DNA of 64,000 nucleotides from Thermoanaerobacter ethanolicus JW 200 (GCF_003722315.1 NZ_CP033580.1:557001-621000); one strand, 5' to 3'; positions 1-7,931 are shown, numbered from the stretch's first letter. The notes: a model not told the origin generated them from the sequence alone. Numbers and translations: made by a program.

Positions 1-42
1 TCAGAAGGTTCTTGCGCAGCTTTTTATAAGTACGGGGCTTAA
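1..42 (+). CDS. hypD: HypD C-terminus (partial)
   Basis: The first 13 codons end in residues SCAAFYKYGA followed by TAA. This fits the C-terminal end of HypD, the iron-sulfur scaffold for the Fe(CN)2CO unit of NiFe hydrogenases. The rest lies upstream of the window. The direct neighbour hypE supports the call. Only the last residues are visible, so the identity rests on the tail and the context. Confidence 0.7.
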   Translation, partial: SEGSCAAFYKYGA

Positions 43-57
43 GAAAGGATGAGAAGT

Positions 58-1047
58 ATGGATAAAGTTTTGCTGTCTCATGGTGGCGGCGGAACCATGA
101 TGGAAAATTTAATTGAAGAAGTTTTTTCAAAGGCTTTTGACAATGAATATATAAAAGGGATGGAAGATGCGGCATTGCTTTTTGGGAATATCACTCTTAC
201 CACTGACAGTTTCACAGTAAAACCTATCTTTTTCCCTGGAGGAGACATAGGAAGACTTGCAGTGTGCGGGACAGTAAATGATGCGTCTATGAGAGGAGCT
301 AAACCTTTATATTTAACCTCAGCCTTTATAATTGAGGAAGGTTATCCAATAGAAAATTTGAAGAGAATAGTAAAATCTATGGCTGAAACAGCAGAAGAAG
401 CAGGTGTGAAAATAGTCGCGGGAGATACTAAAGTCGTAGAAAAAGGCGGAGTCGACGGCGTATTTATAAACACTTCTGGTATAGGTGTAGTGTATGAAAA
501 TGTAGATGTGTCAATTAAAAATGCCAGACCTGGAGATGTAGTGTTAATTTCTGGAACAATAGGAGACCACGGGATGGCTATTATGAGTGCGAGAGAGGAA
601 TTGCAATTTGACCCTCCTATTTTGTCGGACGTTTCACCTCTTAACAAGTTGATAGAAAAGCTCATGACTTTGGGGAAAGCCGTTAAGGTATTGCGGGACC
701 CTACAAGAGGTGGCGTTGCGGAAGTTCTTTATGAGATATCAAAAATGAGTGGTGTTGGTATTAAAATATACGAAGATAAGTTGCCTGTAAAAGAAAGTGT
801 AAAATCTGCTTGTGATTTGATGGGATTTGACTTTTTGCACTTAGCAAATGAAGGAAAGTTAATTGCGGTTGTTGACAGGAAATATGCGGAGGAAGCTCTA
901 GAAATCATGAAATCAGACAAATATGGAAAAAATGCAGCGATAATAGGTGAAGTGAATGATTCAAAACTTGTCACAATCAATACAGTTTATGGAACTTCGA
1001 GAATTATAGATAGACCTATAGGGGAACTGCTTCCTAGGATATGCTAA
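58..1047 (+). CDS. hypE: Hydrogenase maturation protein HypE
   Basis: HypE dehydrates the carbamoyl group on its own C-terminal cysteine to a thiocyanate, which supplies the cyanide ligands of the NiFe hydrogenase active site. The 329-residue protein has the N-terminal glycine-rich segment (LSHGGGGTMMENLI), the AIRS/PurM-like ATP-binding fold segments (NDASMRGAKP, DPTRGGVAEVLYE), and the diagnostic C-terminal PRIC ending in the acceptor cysteine. I chose the ATG at 58 over the ATG at 49 because AAAGGA (44-49) lies 8 bases upstream of it and would overlap the earlier start. It follows the hypD stop by 15 bases, so the genes are probably cotranscribed. Cytoplasmic. No hydrogenase structural genes are visible in the window. 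Confidence 0.95.
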   Translation: MDKVLLSHGGGGTMMENLIEEVFSKAFDNEYIKGMEDAALLFGNITLTTDSFTVKPIFFPGGDIGRLAVCGTVNDASMRGAKPLYLTSAFIIEEGYPIENLKRIVKSMAETAEEAGVKIVAGDTKVVEKGGVDGVFINTSGIGVVYENVDVSIKNARPGDVVLISGTIGDHGMAIMSAREELQFDPPILSDVSPLNKLIEKLMTLGKAVKVLRDPTRGGVAEVLYEISKMSGVGIKIYEDKLPVKESVKSACDLMGFDFLHLANEGKLIAVVDRKYAEEALEIMKSDKYGKNAAIIGEVNDSKLVTINTVYGTSRIIDRPIGELLPRIC

Positions 1048-1075
1048 ACTGCTTGTAGGACAGGAGATATAAGGT

Positions 1076-1174
1076 GTGTTGAGGCAGAGACTTTTTAGAG
1101 ATGGCAAATATTACGACGAGTATATAATGAGCATATTAAAAGAGGAATTTGATGAGAAATATGGAAGGAGATAG
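1076..1174 (+). pseudogene. Truncated C-terminal fragment of a GNAT acetyltransferase
   Basis: A 32-codon frame starting GTG/TTG behind AGGAG (1062-1066) reads LRQRLFRDGKYYDEYIMSIL and then KEEF. This is the typical C-terminal strand-helix of RimJ/RimL-like N-acetyltransferases (pattern: lR.....dGk.yDe.imsiL..E). The frame is closed by a TAA just upstream, so the acetyl-CoA binding core is gone. The remaining 145 bases to the next gene hold only its promoter. It could also be a newly expressed micropeptide, but a decayed gene end is the simpler reading. Confidence 0.45.
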
Positions 1175-1238
1175 ACAGGAATTTAAAGTAAGTGGGGAAA
1201 CTAATTCATAAATTTTTTAATAAATTTTTAATTTAAAA

Positions 1239-1265
1239 AGAGGAATATTTATTTTTTTGTAGAAT
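1239..1265 (+). promoter_or_regulatory. Sigma-H type promoter of the receiver gene
   Basis: AGAGGAATA (1239-1247), an 11-base spacer, then GTAGAAT (1259-1265). This matches the Bacillus sigma-H consensus RNAGGAWWW-N11-RNNGAAT at every defined position. It lies 54 bases upstream of the single-domain response regulator. In B. subtilis spo0F is read from a sigma-H promoter. Confidence 0.7.
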
Positions 1266-1319
1266 ATTAATTATTGTGTGTGCTAAAGAAAGATTTATGG
1301 GTGTAAAAGGTGGCATAAA

Positions 1320-1670
1320 ATGAGTAGAATTTTAGTTTTAGATGATAATAAGGGAATCTGTAATTTAATAGAAGAAATTTTCACGATGGATGGACATGAA
1401 GTGAGAACTTACAGTGATATTAGCCATTTTGACAAAGAGATAGAAAAATTTAGACCTGATATAGGCTTGTTTGATTTACACATGGCAAGCGATATGTTAA
1501 AAATTATCAGAAAGATTAAAAAAATTTATCCCAATATGAAGAGTATTATAATGTCAGCGGAAGAGCCACAAGAGCCTTTTACGGAATTTCCTTTTATATC
1601 TAAACCTTTTGACATAACAGCGCTAAAAAATTTAGTTTATGATAATCTAAGGCAAGAAATGGCTGTGTAA
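1320..1670 (+). CDS. Stand-alone receiver domain, Spo0F-like
   Basis: A 116-residue CheY/Spo0F-type receiver with no output domain. The acidic pair D8-D9, the phospho-acceptor D52 (GLFDLHM), the switch serine S79 (IIMSAEE) and K95 (ISKPFD) are all present. The stretch between S79 and K95 is about six residues shorter than in B. subtilis Spo0F, so helix 4 is abbreviated. The order receiver, fba, rho, rpmE, tdk resembles the spo0F-fba-rho region of B. subtilis, and the sigma-H promoter supports a sporulation role. Clostridia are generally described as lacking the phosphorelay, so its partner kinase and acceptor are unknown. Alternative: a CheY-like regulator of another pathway. The 20-base palindrome directly after the stop was its terminator before IS insertion. 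Confidence 0.75.
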   Translation: MSRILVLDDNKGICNLIEEIFTMDGHEVRTYSDISHFDKEIEKFRPDIGLFDLHMASDMLKIIRKIKKIYPNMKSIIMSAEEPQEPFTEFPFISKPFDITALKNLVYDNLRQEMAV

Positions 1671-1690
1671 AAAGGTACGTTTGTACCTTT
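1671..1690 (+). repeat. Left copy of duplicated terminator hairpin flanking the IS
   Basis: AAAGGTAC-GTTT-GTACCTTT is a perfect 8-bp stem. An identical 20-base copy follows the element at 3251-3270, where it keeps its T-run. This left copy has lost the T-run to the insertion. The two copies are read as a target duplication that spans the whole hairpin of the receiver gene's terminator. Confidence 0.85.
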
Positions 1691-1710
1691 CAGACTGTTG
1701 ACAAAATATC

Positions 1711-1748
1711 GGGAACCCGTTATTATGAGAAGGGTTCCTTGTTTTTTT
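1711..1748 (+). terminator. Terminator inside the left end of the IS
   Basis: GGAACCC (1712-1718) pairs with GGGTTCC (1732-1738) and is followed by TTGTTTTTTT. It lies between the left terminal repeat and the transposase start. It probably stops transcription from the receiver gene from entering the transposase gene. Confidence 0.75.
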
Positions 1749-1777
1749 ATGAAGCAAAAGAGGAGAGGAGAAGAAAG

Positions 1778-3292
1778 ATGTTATCAAAGAAACAGGATGC
1801 CAGACATCAAATAGAATTTGTAAGCATAGATCAGTTAGTTCCAAAAGATCACCTTTTAAGGAAGATAGAAAGAGTTATAGATTTTAGTTTCATATATGAT
1901 TTAGTAAAAGACAAATATTCCGAAGATCACGGCAGACCAAGCATAGATCCAGTAGTATTAATAAAAATCCTGTTTATTCAGTATCTTTTTGGCATACCCT
2001 CAATAAGGAGGACAATATCAGAGATAAAAACAAATGTGGCATATAGGTGGTTTTTAGGGTATGGGCTAACAGAAGAAATACCTCATTTTTCAACATTTAG
2101 CCAGAACTACATAAGAAGATTCAAAGGGACAGACATATTTGAGAAAATATTTACGAAGATTTTAGAAGAAGCAATAAGGCATGGGCTAGTAAATGCGGAG
2201 GAAGTATTCATAGATTCAACCCATGTAAAAGCAAGTGCCAACAAGAAGAAATACACCAAAGAAATAGTAGAACAAGAAGCCAGGACTTATCAAGAAAAAC
2301 TAGAAGAAGAAATAAACAAAGATAGAGAAGCTCATGGCAAAAAGCCATTAAAGAAAATCAAGAAAATAAAGACGAAAGAAGTGAAAGTAAGCAAAACAGA
2401 CCCAGATAGCGGAATGTTAAACAAAAACGGAAAAGAAAAATGTTTTGCATATTCTTTTCATACAGCCTGCGATAAAAATGGATTTGTATTAGGAGTAAAA
2501 GTAACAGCTGCAAATGTCCACGACAGTGTAATGTTTCAAGAAGTATTAGAAGAAGTTGAAAAGAGAGTAGGAAAACCGAAAGCAATAGCAGTGGACGCAG
2601 GCTATAAAAATCCGTACATATTAAAGACAATATTTGATAAAGAAATAATACCAGCAGTGCCGTATACAAGACCAATGACAAAAGATGGTTTCATGAAAAA
2701 GCAGCAGTACGTATACGATGAATATTATGACTGTTACATATGCCCACAAAATGAAATATTAACATATGTTACAACCAATAGAGAAGGATATAGAGAGTAC
2801 AAATCAAATCCAGAAAAATGTAAAAATTGTCCTTTAAGAGAAAAGTGTACCCAAAGTAAAGACTACACAAAGAGGATATTCAGGCACATATGGGAAGGAT
2901 ATGTAGAAGAAGCAGAACACCTAAGGCATACACCTTATTGTAAGGAAGTATATGAAAGAAGGAAAGAGACAATAGAGAGAGTATTTGCTGATATGAAAGA
3001 GAAGCATGGTTTGCGATGGACAACATTAAGAGGAAAAGAAAAACTGTCCATGCAAGCGATGCTTGTTTTTGCTGCCATGAATTTAAAGAAAATGGCAACA
3101 TGGTTATGGAGGAGGGGCAAGAGCCCTTTGGGTACTTTGAATTTTTATCCATTATTTGGAGTTTTAAAGAAAATTTTATCCAGATACATACAGCCCCTGT
3201 TTTCGGAAATAGGAAAACAGGGGCTTAAATTTTGCTTTGTCAACAAACTGAAAGGTACGTTTGTACCTTTTTTTATAATTTCCTTGAGCTAA
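1778..3292 (+). CDS. IS1182-family DDE transposase
   Basis: A 504-residue transposase. The N-terminal DUF772-like region (QLVPKDHLLRKI to RWFLGYGL) is followed by the DDE catalytic domain: aspartates in FIDSTHVKA and AVDAGYKN, and the glutamate region in RRKETIERVFADMKEKHG. A lysine-rich insert and a Cys-rich patch (CYICPQNE, CKNCPLREKC) lie between them. The ATG at 1778 has the GAGGAGAGGAG ribosome-binding region just upstream, so I prefer it to the ATG at 1749 that the open frame also allows. The frame has no stop inside the element. It runs through the right terminal repeat at 3250, so its last 13 codons come from the hairpin duplication and host DNA. The gene is otherwise intact. Confidence 0.92.
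   Translation: MLSKKQDARHQIEFVSIDQLVPKDHLLRKIERVIDFSFIYDLVKDKYSEDHGRPSIDPVVLIKILFIQYLFGIPSIRRTISEIKTNVAYRWFLGYGLTEEIPHFSTFSQNYIRRFKGTDIFEKIFTKILEEAIRHGLVNAEEVFIDSTHVKASANKKKYTKEIVEQEARTYQEKLEEEINKDREAHGKKPLKKIKKIKTKEVKVSKTDPDSGMLNKNGKEKCFAYSFHTACDKNGFVLGVKVTAANVHDSVMFQEVLEEVEKRVGKPKAIAVDAGYKNPYILKTIFDKEIIPAVPYTRPMTKDGFMKKQQYVYDEYYDCYICPQNEILTYVTTNREGYREYKSNPEKCKNCPLREKCTQSKDYTKRIFRHIWEGYVEEAEHLRHTPYCKEVYERRKETIERVFADMKEKHGLRWTTLRGKEKLSMQAMLVFAAMNLKKMATWLWRRGKSPLGTLNFYPLFGVLKKILSRYIQPLFSEIGKQGLKFCFVNKLKGTFVPFFIISLS
3190..3227 (+). repeat. Long hairpin near the right end of the IS
   Basis: AGCCCCTGTTTTC and GAAAACAGGGGCT form a perfect 13-bp stem around an 8-base loop, followed by TAAATTTTG. 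It lies inside the last codons of the transposase. It may act as a terminator or mRNA end for the element. Confidence 0.6.
3251..3277 (+). terminator. Right copy of the duplicated terminator hairpin
   Basis: An AAAGGTAC/GTACCTTT stem followed by a run of T. This is the functional half of the terminator of the receiver gene, now separated from that gene by the IS. It would also end transcripts leaving the transposase gene. Confidence 0.8.
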
Positions 3293-3312
3293 CTTTAAAC
3301 AAATGTTATAAT
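3284..3312 (+). promoter_or_regulatory. Sigma-A promoter of fba
   Basis: TTGAGC (3284-3289), a 17-base spacer, and TATAAT (3307-3312). It lies outside the IS and 67 bases upstream of the aldolase start, so fba keeps its own promoter despite the insertion. Confidence 0.65.
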
Positions 3313-3379
3313 GAAAAAGAAAAGTTACATAATATAGGTAGTATTTTGAAAACCAGTTATAATAAAGGAGTTGTTGGCA

Positions 3380-4231
3380 ATGTTAGTAACAGGTATAGAG
3401 ATATTAGAAAAAGCCCACAAAGAAGGATATGCAGTTGGAGCTTTTAACACCAGTAATTTAGAGATTACCCAAGCCATTGTGGAGGCGGCAGAAGAAACTA
3501 AATCACCAGTCATAATACAAGTTAGTGAGGGAGGATTGAAATACGCTGGTATTGAGACGATTTCTGCGATCGTCAGGACAATGGCTGAAAAGGCATCAGT
3601 TCCAATTGCTCTACACCTTGACCATGGTACAGATTTCAATACAGTCATGAAATGCTTGAGAAATGGCTGGACTTCTGTAATGATGGATGCTTCTAAATTG
3701 CCTCTCGAAGAAAATATAAAAGTGACGAAAACTGTGGTGCAAATTGCTCACGGAATGGGAGTTTCTGTTGAAGCTGAAATCGGAAAAATCGGTGGTACGG
3801 AGGATAATATCACAGTAGATGAAAGAGAAGCGGCCATGACAGATCCAGAAGAAGCTTTAAAATTCGCAAAAGAAACAGGAGTAGATTATTTAGCTATAGC
3901 TATCGGGACGGCTCATGGACCTTACAAAGGGGAACCTAAGCTGGACTTTGATAGACTTAAAAAGATAAAAGAAATGCTCAATATTCCTTTAGTTTTACAT
4001 GGAGCTTCAGGAGTTCCTGAAGAGGCTATAAAAAAAGCTGTAAGCCTTGGCATAAATAAGATAAACATAGATACAGATATAAGACAAGCTTTTGCACGAA
4101 GGCTAAGAGATTTGTTAGAAAAAGATAGAGAAGTATACGACCCAAGAAAAATTTTAGGTCCTTGCAAAGATGCGATGAAAGAAGTAATTAAACAAAAGAT
4201 GATTTTATTTGGAGCAGCAGGAAAAGCATAA
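3380..4231 (+). CDS. fba: Class II fructose-1,6-bisphosphate aldolase
   Basis: This enzyme cleaves fructose-1,6-bisphosphate to dihydroxyacetone phosphate and glyceraldehyde-3-phosphate in glycolysis and runs the reverse in gluconeogenesis. The 283-residue protein has the class II TIM-barrel signatures: LHLDHGT with the metal-binding histidine and aspartate, AIGTAHGPYKG, and VLHGASG near the C-terminus. I placed the start at the ATG at 3380 because AAAGGAG (3364-3370) is 9 bases upstream; the TTG codons at 3371 and 3374 are too close. The call could cover a tagatose-bisphosphate aldolase of the same family, but the length and the Firmicute position beside a Spo0F-like gene and rho favour FbaA. 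A terminator follows. Confidence 0.93.
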   Translation: MLVTGIEILEKAHKEGYAVGAFNTSNLEITQAIVEAAEETKSPVIIQVSEGGLKYAGIETISAIVRTMAEKASVPIALHLDHGTDFNTVMKCLRNGWTSVMMDASKLPLEENIKVTKTVVQIAHGMGVSVEAEIGKIGGTEDNITVDEREAAMTDPEEALKFAKETGVDYLAIAIGTAHGPYKGEPKLDFDRLKKIKEMLNIPLVLHGASGVPEEAIKKAVSLGINKINIDTDIRQAFARRLRDLLEKDREVYDPRKILGPCKDAMKEVIKQKMILFGAAGKA

Positions 4232-4235
4232 GTTA

Positions 4236-4260
4236 AAGCGGGGTTTCACCCGCTTTTTAT
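4236..4260 (+). terminator. Terminator after fba
   Basis: AAGCGGG (4236-4242) and CCCGCTT (4249-4255) form a stem over a 6-base loop, followed by TTTAT. Confidence 0.85.
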
Positions 4261-4321
4261 ATTTTATGTATAAATTTTCTATAAATTGTCAATTATAAAT
4301 TTTGGGACTGAAAATAACTAC

Positions 4322-4350
4322 TTGACATTCCAAAAAAATATAAATAAAAT
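4322..4350 (+). promoter_or_regulatory. Sigma-A promoter of rho with long leader
   Basis: TTGACA (4322-4327), a 17-base spacer and TAAAAT (4345-4350). It leaves an untranslated leader of about 185 bases before rho. The leader is pyrimidine-rich and holds CTCATTTTT (4442-4450) pairing with AAAAATGAG (4484-4492). No open frame of note is seen in it. Confidence 0.75.
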
Positions 4351-4540
4351 AGAGTAAGATTATACGTATTCATTTCTTTTAGCATTTTCTTTTTGTGCTT
4401 TTTAATAGTATCCTTTGCGAGAAGTGTGTTGTGCAGAAATTCTCATTTTTATCCTCCAGGTAAGTTCCCTCTTATACTTTTTTAAAAATGAGGTAATGAG
4501 GACTTAGTTTGTTAAAATTCTACTTTTGGGAGGTGTACCT

Positions 4541-6067
4541 TTGCGTTTTGATATTAATACTTTGGAAAATTTGAGTTTGATGGAACTAAGAGAAATTGCA
4601 AAAGAGCTAGGCATTAAAAGTATTACGAAATACAGAAAACAAGAACTGAGAGAAAAAATTTTGGAAAAAGCTAGTCAATTAAATGGAGAAAATTTAATTC
4701 AAGAGGATAACAAAAAAGAGGAAGGTTTAAATGAAGGGCAAACAGAAGGATTACAAGAAAGTACGATAGAGAAAAGTACAGATGATACTTCAAATACTAA
4801 TTCTAACATATCGAAAAATGGTTATGCAAAGTCTATTGTTACTGAAAATAGCGCAAATGGTTTACAAGCTCAATCAACTTCTTCAAAAGGGAACTTGCCA
4901 ATTGCTAAAGAACTTTCCGATCCGTTGAAAGAACTTATACAGACACAAGGAGATGTAGTGGCAGAAGGCATTCTTGATATTTTGCCAGATGGTTACGGAT
5001 TTTTAAGAGTGGAAAACTTTGTCCAAGGGCCCAAAGATATATATATTTCTCAATCGCAAATAAGGCGCTTTGGCTTAAAAGTTGGCGACAAAGTAAGAGG
5101 TATTACAAGGATTCCTAGAGAAGGGGAAAAATATTCTGCAATTCTTTATGTGGAATCTATAAATGGTGAAGATCCCGAAAATGCCAAAAAAAGGATTCCC
5201 TTTGATGAATTAACTCCTATTTTCCCAAATGAAAAATTGAGATTAGAGACTTCACCTACAGAATTTTCCATGAGATTGGTAGATATCATTGCTCCTATAG
5301 GTAAAGGGCAAAGGGGTATGATTGTTGCACCGCCAAAAGCAGGAAAAACCACTTTACTTAAGCAAATTGCCAATAGCATTTCACAAAACCATCCAGAAGT
5401 TATTCTCATTGTGCTTTTAATTGATGAACGCCCTGAAGAAGTAACTGACATGAAACGTTCTATAAAAGGAGAAGTAGTATATTCTACTTTTGATGAACTC
5501 CCAGAACACCATACTAAAGTGGCTGAAATGGTATTAGAGCACGCTAAAAGACTTGTGGAGTATAAAAAGGATGTGGTAATTCTTTTAGATAGTATTACCA
5601 GGCTGGCAAGAGCTTATAACCTTATTACACCTCCTTCAGGAAGAACTCTTTCTGGTGGCATTGACCCTTCTGCATTACATCCTCCGAAAAGATTTTTTGG
5701 AGCAGCTAGGAATATAGAAGAGGGTGGAAGTTTAACTATCCTTGCTACTGCTTTGATTGAAACGGGAAGCCGTATGGATGAAGTTATATTTGAAGAATTT
5801 AAAGGAACAGGCAATATGGAACTTCATCTTGACAGAAAATTACAAGAACGAAGGATATTCCCTGCTATTGATATATACAAATCGGGTACAAGAAAAGAAG
5901 AATTGCTGCTTACAAAAGAAGAATTGGAGGCCATGTGGATATTAAGGAAAGCTATGTCAAATTTACCGCCTACAGAGGTTACAGAGATGTTAATTGAAAA
6001 ATTAATACGAACTAAATCTAATGCGGAGTTTATAAATATGATAAGGGCACAATTATATAAATCTTGA
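4541..6067 (+). CDS. rho: Transcription termination factor Rho
   Basis: A hexameric RNA-dependent ATPase that ends transcription at C-rich unstructured RNA. The 508-residue protein has a Rho_N/SAP-like helical domain (about 1-45), a low-complexity Ser/Asn/Gln/Glu linker (about 50-135) typical of some Firmicutes, a cold-shock RNA-binding domain (about 138-205, [10 protein letters not shown]), and a RecA-type ATPase domain. Walker A is [11 protein letters not shown] with K269, and Walker B is [15 protein letters not shown]. The Q- and R-loop region ([19 protein letters not shown]) is intact. I chose TTG 4541 because GGGAGGTG (4528-4535) is 5 bases upstream; the TTG at 4526 overlaps that site. 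A long leader suggests autoregulation. The gene leads the rho-rpmE-tdk-prmC-prfA group. Confidence 0.95.
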   Translation: MRFDINTLENLSLMELREIAKELGIKSITKYRKQELREKILEKASQLNGENLIQEDNKKEEGLNEGQTEGLQESTIEKSTDDTSNTNSNISKNGYAKSIVTENSANGLQAQSTSSKGNLPIAKELSDPLKELIQTQGDVVAEGILDILPDGYGFLRVENFVQGPKDIYISQSQIRRFGLKVGDKVRGITRIPREGEKYSAILYVESINGEDPENAKKRIPFDELTPIFPNEKLRLETSPTEFSMRLVDIIAPIGKGQRGMIVAPPKAGKTTLLKQIANSISQNHPEVILIVLLIDERPEEVTDMKRSIKGEVVYSTFDELPEHHTKVAEMVLEHAKRLVEYKKDVVILLDSITRLARAYNLITPPSGRTLSGGIDPSALHPPKRFFGAARNIEEGGSLTILATALIETGSRMDEVIFEEFKGTGNMELHLDRKLQERRIFPAIDIYKSGTRKEELLLTKEELEAMWILRKAMSNLPPTEVTEMLIEKLIRTKSNAEFINMIRAQLYKS

Positions 6068-6092
6068 TATTGTGTATAACTTGTGTTATAAT
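6064..6092 (+). promoter_or_regulatory. Sigma-A promoter of rpmE
   Basis: TTGATA (6064-6069), a 17-base spacer and TATAAT (6087-6092). It overlaps the rho stop codon and lies 38 bases before the L31 start. Confidence 0.75.
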
Positions 6093-6129
6093 TTCTCCGT
6101 ATGAGTTTTGGTTGAAAGAGGTGAAAGCT

Positions 6130-6339
6130 GTGAAACCGAATATACATCCTACCTATTATCATGATGCGGTTGTAAGGTGTGCATGTGGAAATACTTTTAT
6201 AACAGGTTCTACAAAGAAAGAAATTAGAGTAGAAATATGTTCCAAATGCCATCCCTTCTTTACAGGCCAGCAGAAGATTGTAGATACAGGTGGAAGAGTC
6301 GAGAGATTTAGAAAGAGATTTAATTTAGAAGAAAAATAA
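6130..6339 (+). CDS. rpmE: 50S ribosomal protein L31 (zinc-type)
   Basis: A 69-residue L31 that bridges the large and small ribosomal subunits. It is the zinc-binding C+ form: RCACGN and EICSKCHPF supply four cysteines. The GTG start at 6130 has AAGAGGTG (6116-6123) 6 bases upstream, and the protein starts MKPNIHP as expected. The open frame extends further upstream, but that part overlaps the promoter. It has its own promoter and its own terminator (6346-6380), so it can be expressed apart from rho and tdk. Confidence 0.96.
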   Translation: MKPNIHPTYYHDAVVRCACGNTFITGSTKKEIRVEICSKCHPFFTGQQKIVDTGGRVERFRKRFNLEEK

Positions 6340-6345
6340 TTTGGG

Positions 6346-6380
6346 GGTTAGAGTGGTGAAGACTCTAACCTTTTGTTTTT
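6346..6380 (+). terminator. Terminator after rpmE
   Basis: GGTTAGAGT (6346-6354) pairs perfectly with ACTCTAACC (6362-6370), followed by TTTTGTTTTT. Confidence 0.9.
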
Positions 6381-6407
6381 AATTTGACATTAAGAAAGGT
6401 GGTTTTT

Positions 6408-6989
6408 ATGATATACGGTTCTTTGGATCATGGTTTTATAGAGGCTATAGTTGGTCCTATGTTTAGCGGTAAAAGTGAAGAACTCATAAGAAGGATTAAA
6501 AGAGCCCAAATTGCCAAACAAAAAGTACAAGTCTTTAAACCGGCTATTGACGATAGATATTCTATTGACAAGGTGGTATCTCACAATGGCACTAATATAA
6601 ATGCTATTAGTGTAGTAAAGGCTTCTGAAATAATTGAGCTTTTAGAAGAAGACACAGAGGTTATCGCAATTGATGAAATTCAGTTTTTTGACCATTCGAT
6701 TGTGGATGTTGTAAGAGAAATTGCAGATCTAGGCAAAAGAGTCATTTGTGCTGGCTTAGATATGGACTTTAGGGGGGAACCTTTTGGCCCTACTCCTGAT
6801 ATAATGGCAATTGCGGAGTCTGTAGATAAACTGACGGCTATATGTGTGAAATGTGGCAATCCTGCTACTCGCACTCAAAGGCTTATCAATGGGAAACCTG
6901 CAAAATACGATGACCCAATCATTTTAGTAGGGGCCCATGAAACCTATGAAGCAAGGTGTCGAAAATGCCATGAAGTTCCTCGTACATAG
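6408..6989 (+). CDS. tdk: Thymidine kinase (type II)
   Basis: Phosphorylates thymidine to dTMP in the salvage pathway. The 193-residue protein has the P-loop GPMFSGKS near the N-terminus, the DEIQFF Walker B-like motif, the lasso/zinc domain with CVKCG and CRKCH, and the substrate loop around [11 protein letters not shown]. The ATG at 6408 has AAAGGTGG (6395-6402) 5 bases upstream; an upstream TTG-extended frame is ruled out by the terminator. It is 15 bases before the DUF1385 gene. The rpmE-tdk-DUF1385-prmC-prfA order is common in Firmicutes. Confidence 0.96.
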   Translation: MIYGSLDHGFIEAIVGPMFSGKSEELIRRIKRAQIAKQKVQVFKPAIDDRYSIDKVVSHNGTNINAISVVKASEIIELLEEDTEVIAIDEIQFFDHSIVDVVREIADLGKRVICAGLDMDFRGEPFGPTPDIMAIAESVDKLTAICVKCGNPATRTQRLINGKPAKYDDPIILVGAHETYEARCRKCHEVPRT

Positions 6990-7004
6990 AAAAGAGGTGT
7001 AGAG

Positions 7005-7931
7005 ATGAAGAAAACCGATATAGGTGGTCAAGCAGTAATTGAAGGAGTTATGATGAGAGGACACAATAGCGTAGCGACAGCTGTACGAAAAGGAGATGAA
7101 ATAATTATAAATAAAGAGTATGTAAAACCCTTGACTAAAAGGAATAAATTTTTTTCATTGCCTTTTATAAGAGGTACTTTTGCTCTTTTTGATTCTCTTA
7201 TCATAGGTATAAAAAGCCTTACTTATTCTGCAGAACTTTTTGAAGAAGAAGATGAGGAAAATATTTCAAAATTTGATTCATTTTTACAAAAAATTTTTGG
7301 AGATAAGTTAGATGATGTTTTGATGTATTTTTCTGTCGCAATATCTTTAATTTTATCAATTATCATATTTTTTATCGGGCCGACATATGTAGCCGATTAT
7401 ATCAAATTATTTACAAAAAATACTGTAGTTATAAATTTTGTCGAAGGATTGTTAAGAGTTGCTATTTTTATTTTGTATCTTGTATTAATATCACAGATGA
7501 AAGATATAAGAAGAATATTCGAATATCATGGGGCAGAGCATAAAGCTATTCATTGCCTTGAGCATGAAGAGGAATTGACAGTGGAAAATGCTCGCAAATA
7601 TACTACTTTACACCCTCGATGTGGGACAAATTTCCTCTTCATAGTCATGATAGTTTCTATAATAGTTTTTTCTTTTTTAAAATGGCCTACTCTTTATATA
7701 AGGATACTTAGTAGAATTCTTTTGCTTCCTGTAGTTGCTGGTATATCTTATGAAATAATAAAATTAGCGGGGCGAAGTGACAATAAAATAATAACGGCTT
7801 TTGTATATCCTGGCTTGCTATTACAAAAGCTTACCACAAGGGAGCCTGATGACAGTCAATTAGAAGTTGCTATTGCATCACTAAAAAGTGTTTTAGAAGA
7901 TGAGGGAGGACGTGAATTTGAAAATATATGA
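7005..7931 (+). CDS. DUF1385 family membrane protein (YqhQ-like)
   Basis: A 308-residue protein starting with the family signature DIGGQAVIEGVMMRG. It has several hydrophobic segments: about residues 98-120 (YFSVAISLILSIIIFFIG), 140-160, and 205-250. The conserved internal motif YHGAEHKAIHCLEHEEELTVENAR and the TLHPRCGTNFL segment are present. The function of the family is not established; it is almost always beside prmC and prfA, as here. The end overlaps the start region of prmC by 14 bases, which suggests translational coupling. RBS AGAGGTG lies before the ATG. Confidence 0.85.
   Translation: MKKTDIGGQAVIEGVMMRGHNSVATAVRKGDEIIINKEYVKPLTKRNKFFSLPFIRGTFALFDSLIIGIKSLTYSAELFEEEDEENISKFDSFLQKIFGDKLDDVLMYFSVAISLILSIIIFFIGPTYVADYIKLFTKNTVVINFVEGLLRVAIFILYLVLISQMKDIRRIFEYHGAEHKAIHCLEHEEELTVENARKYTTLHPRCGTNFLFIVMIVSIIVFSFLKWPTLYIRILSRILLLPVVAGISYEIIKLAGRSDNKIITAFVYPGLLLQKLTTREPDDSQLEVAIASLKSVLEDEGGREFENI

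Larger units (their letters stand above)
1691..3250 (+). mobile_element. IS1182-type insertion sequence in a terminator
   Basis: The 1560-bp element is bounded by imperfect 15-bp terminal inverted repeats: CAGACTGTTGACAAA at 1691-1705, and TTTGTCAACAAACTG at 3236-3250 (13 of 15 match when inverted). The flanking 20-base hairpins are identical, which suggests a recent insertion. It carries one DDE transposase gene, an internal terminator at the left end that blocks read-in, and a 13-bp hairpin near the right end. Two miniature elements elsewhere in the window share the same termini. Confidence 0.9.

Noticed and set aside
3016-3228. 70-codon frame inside the transposase gene
   Set aside because: Shadow frame; the transposase reading has clear family motifs across the same bases.
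3236-3250. TTTGTCAA in the terminal repeat resembles a Spo0A box
   Set aside because: It is part of the conserved terminal repeat of the IS and MITEs, which explains it without Spo0A.
3232-3447. 71-codon frame across the IS right end and the fba start
   Set aside because: It crosses the element boundary and the fba promoter, so it cannot be an old gene; no motif.
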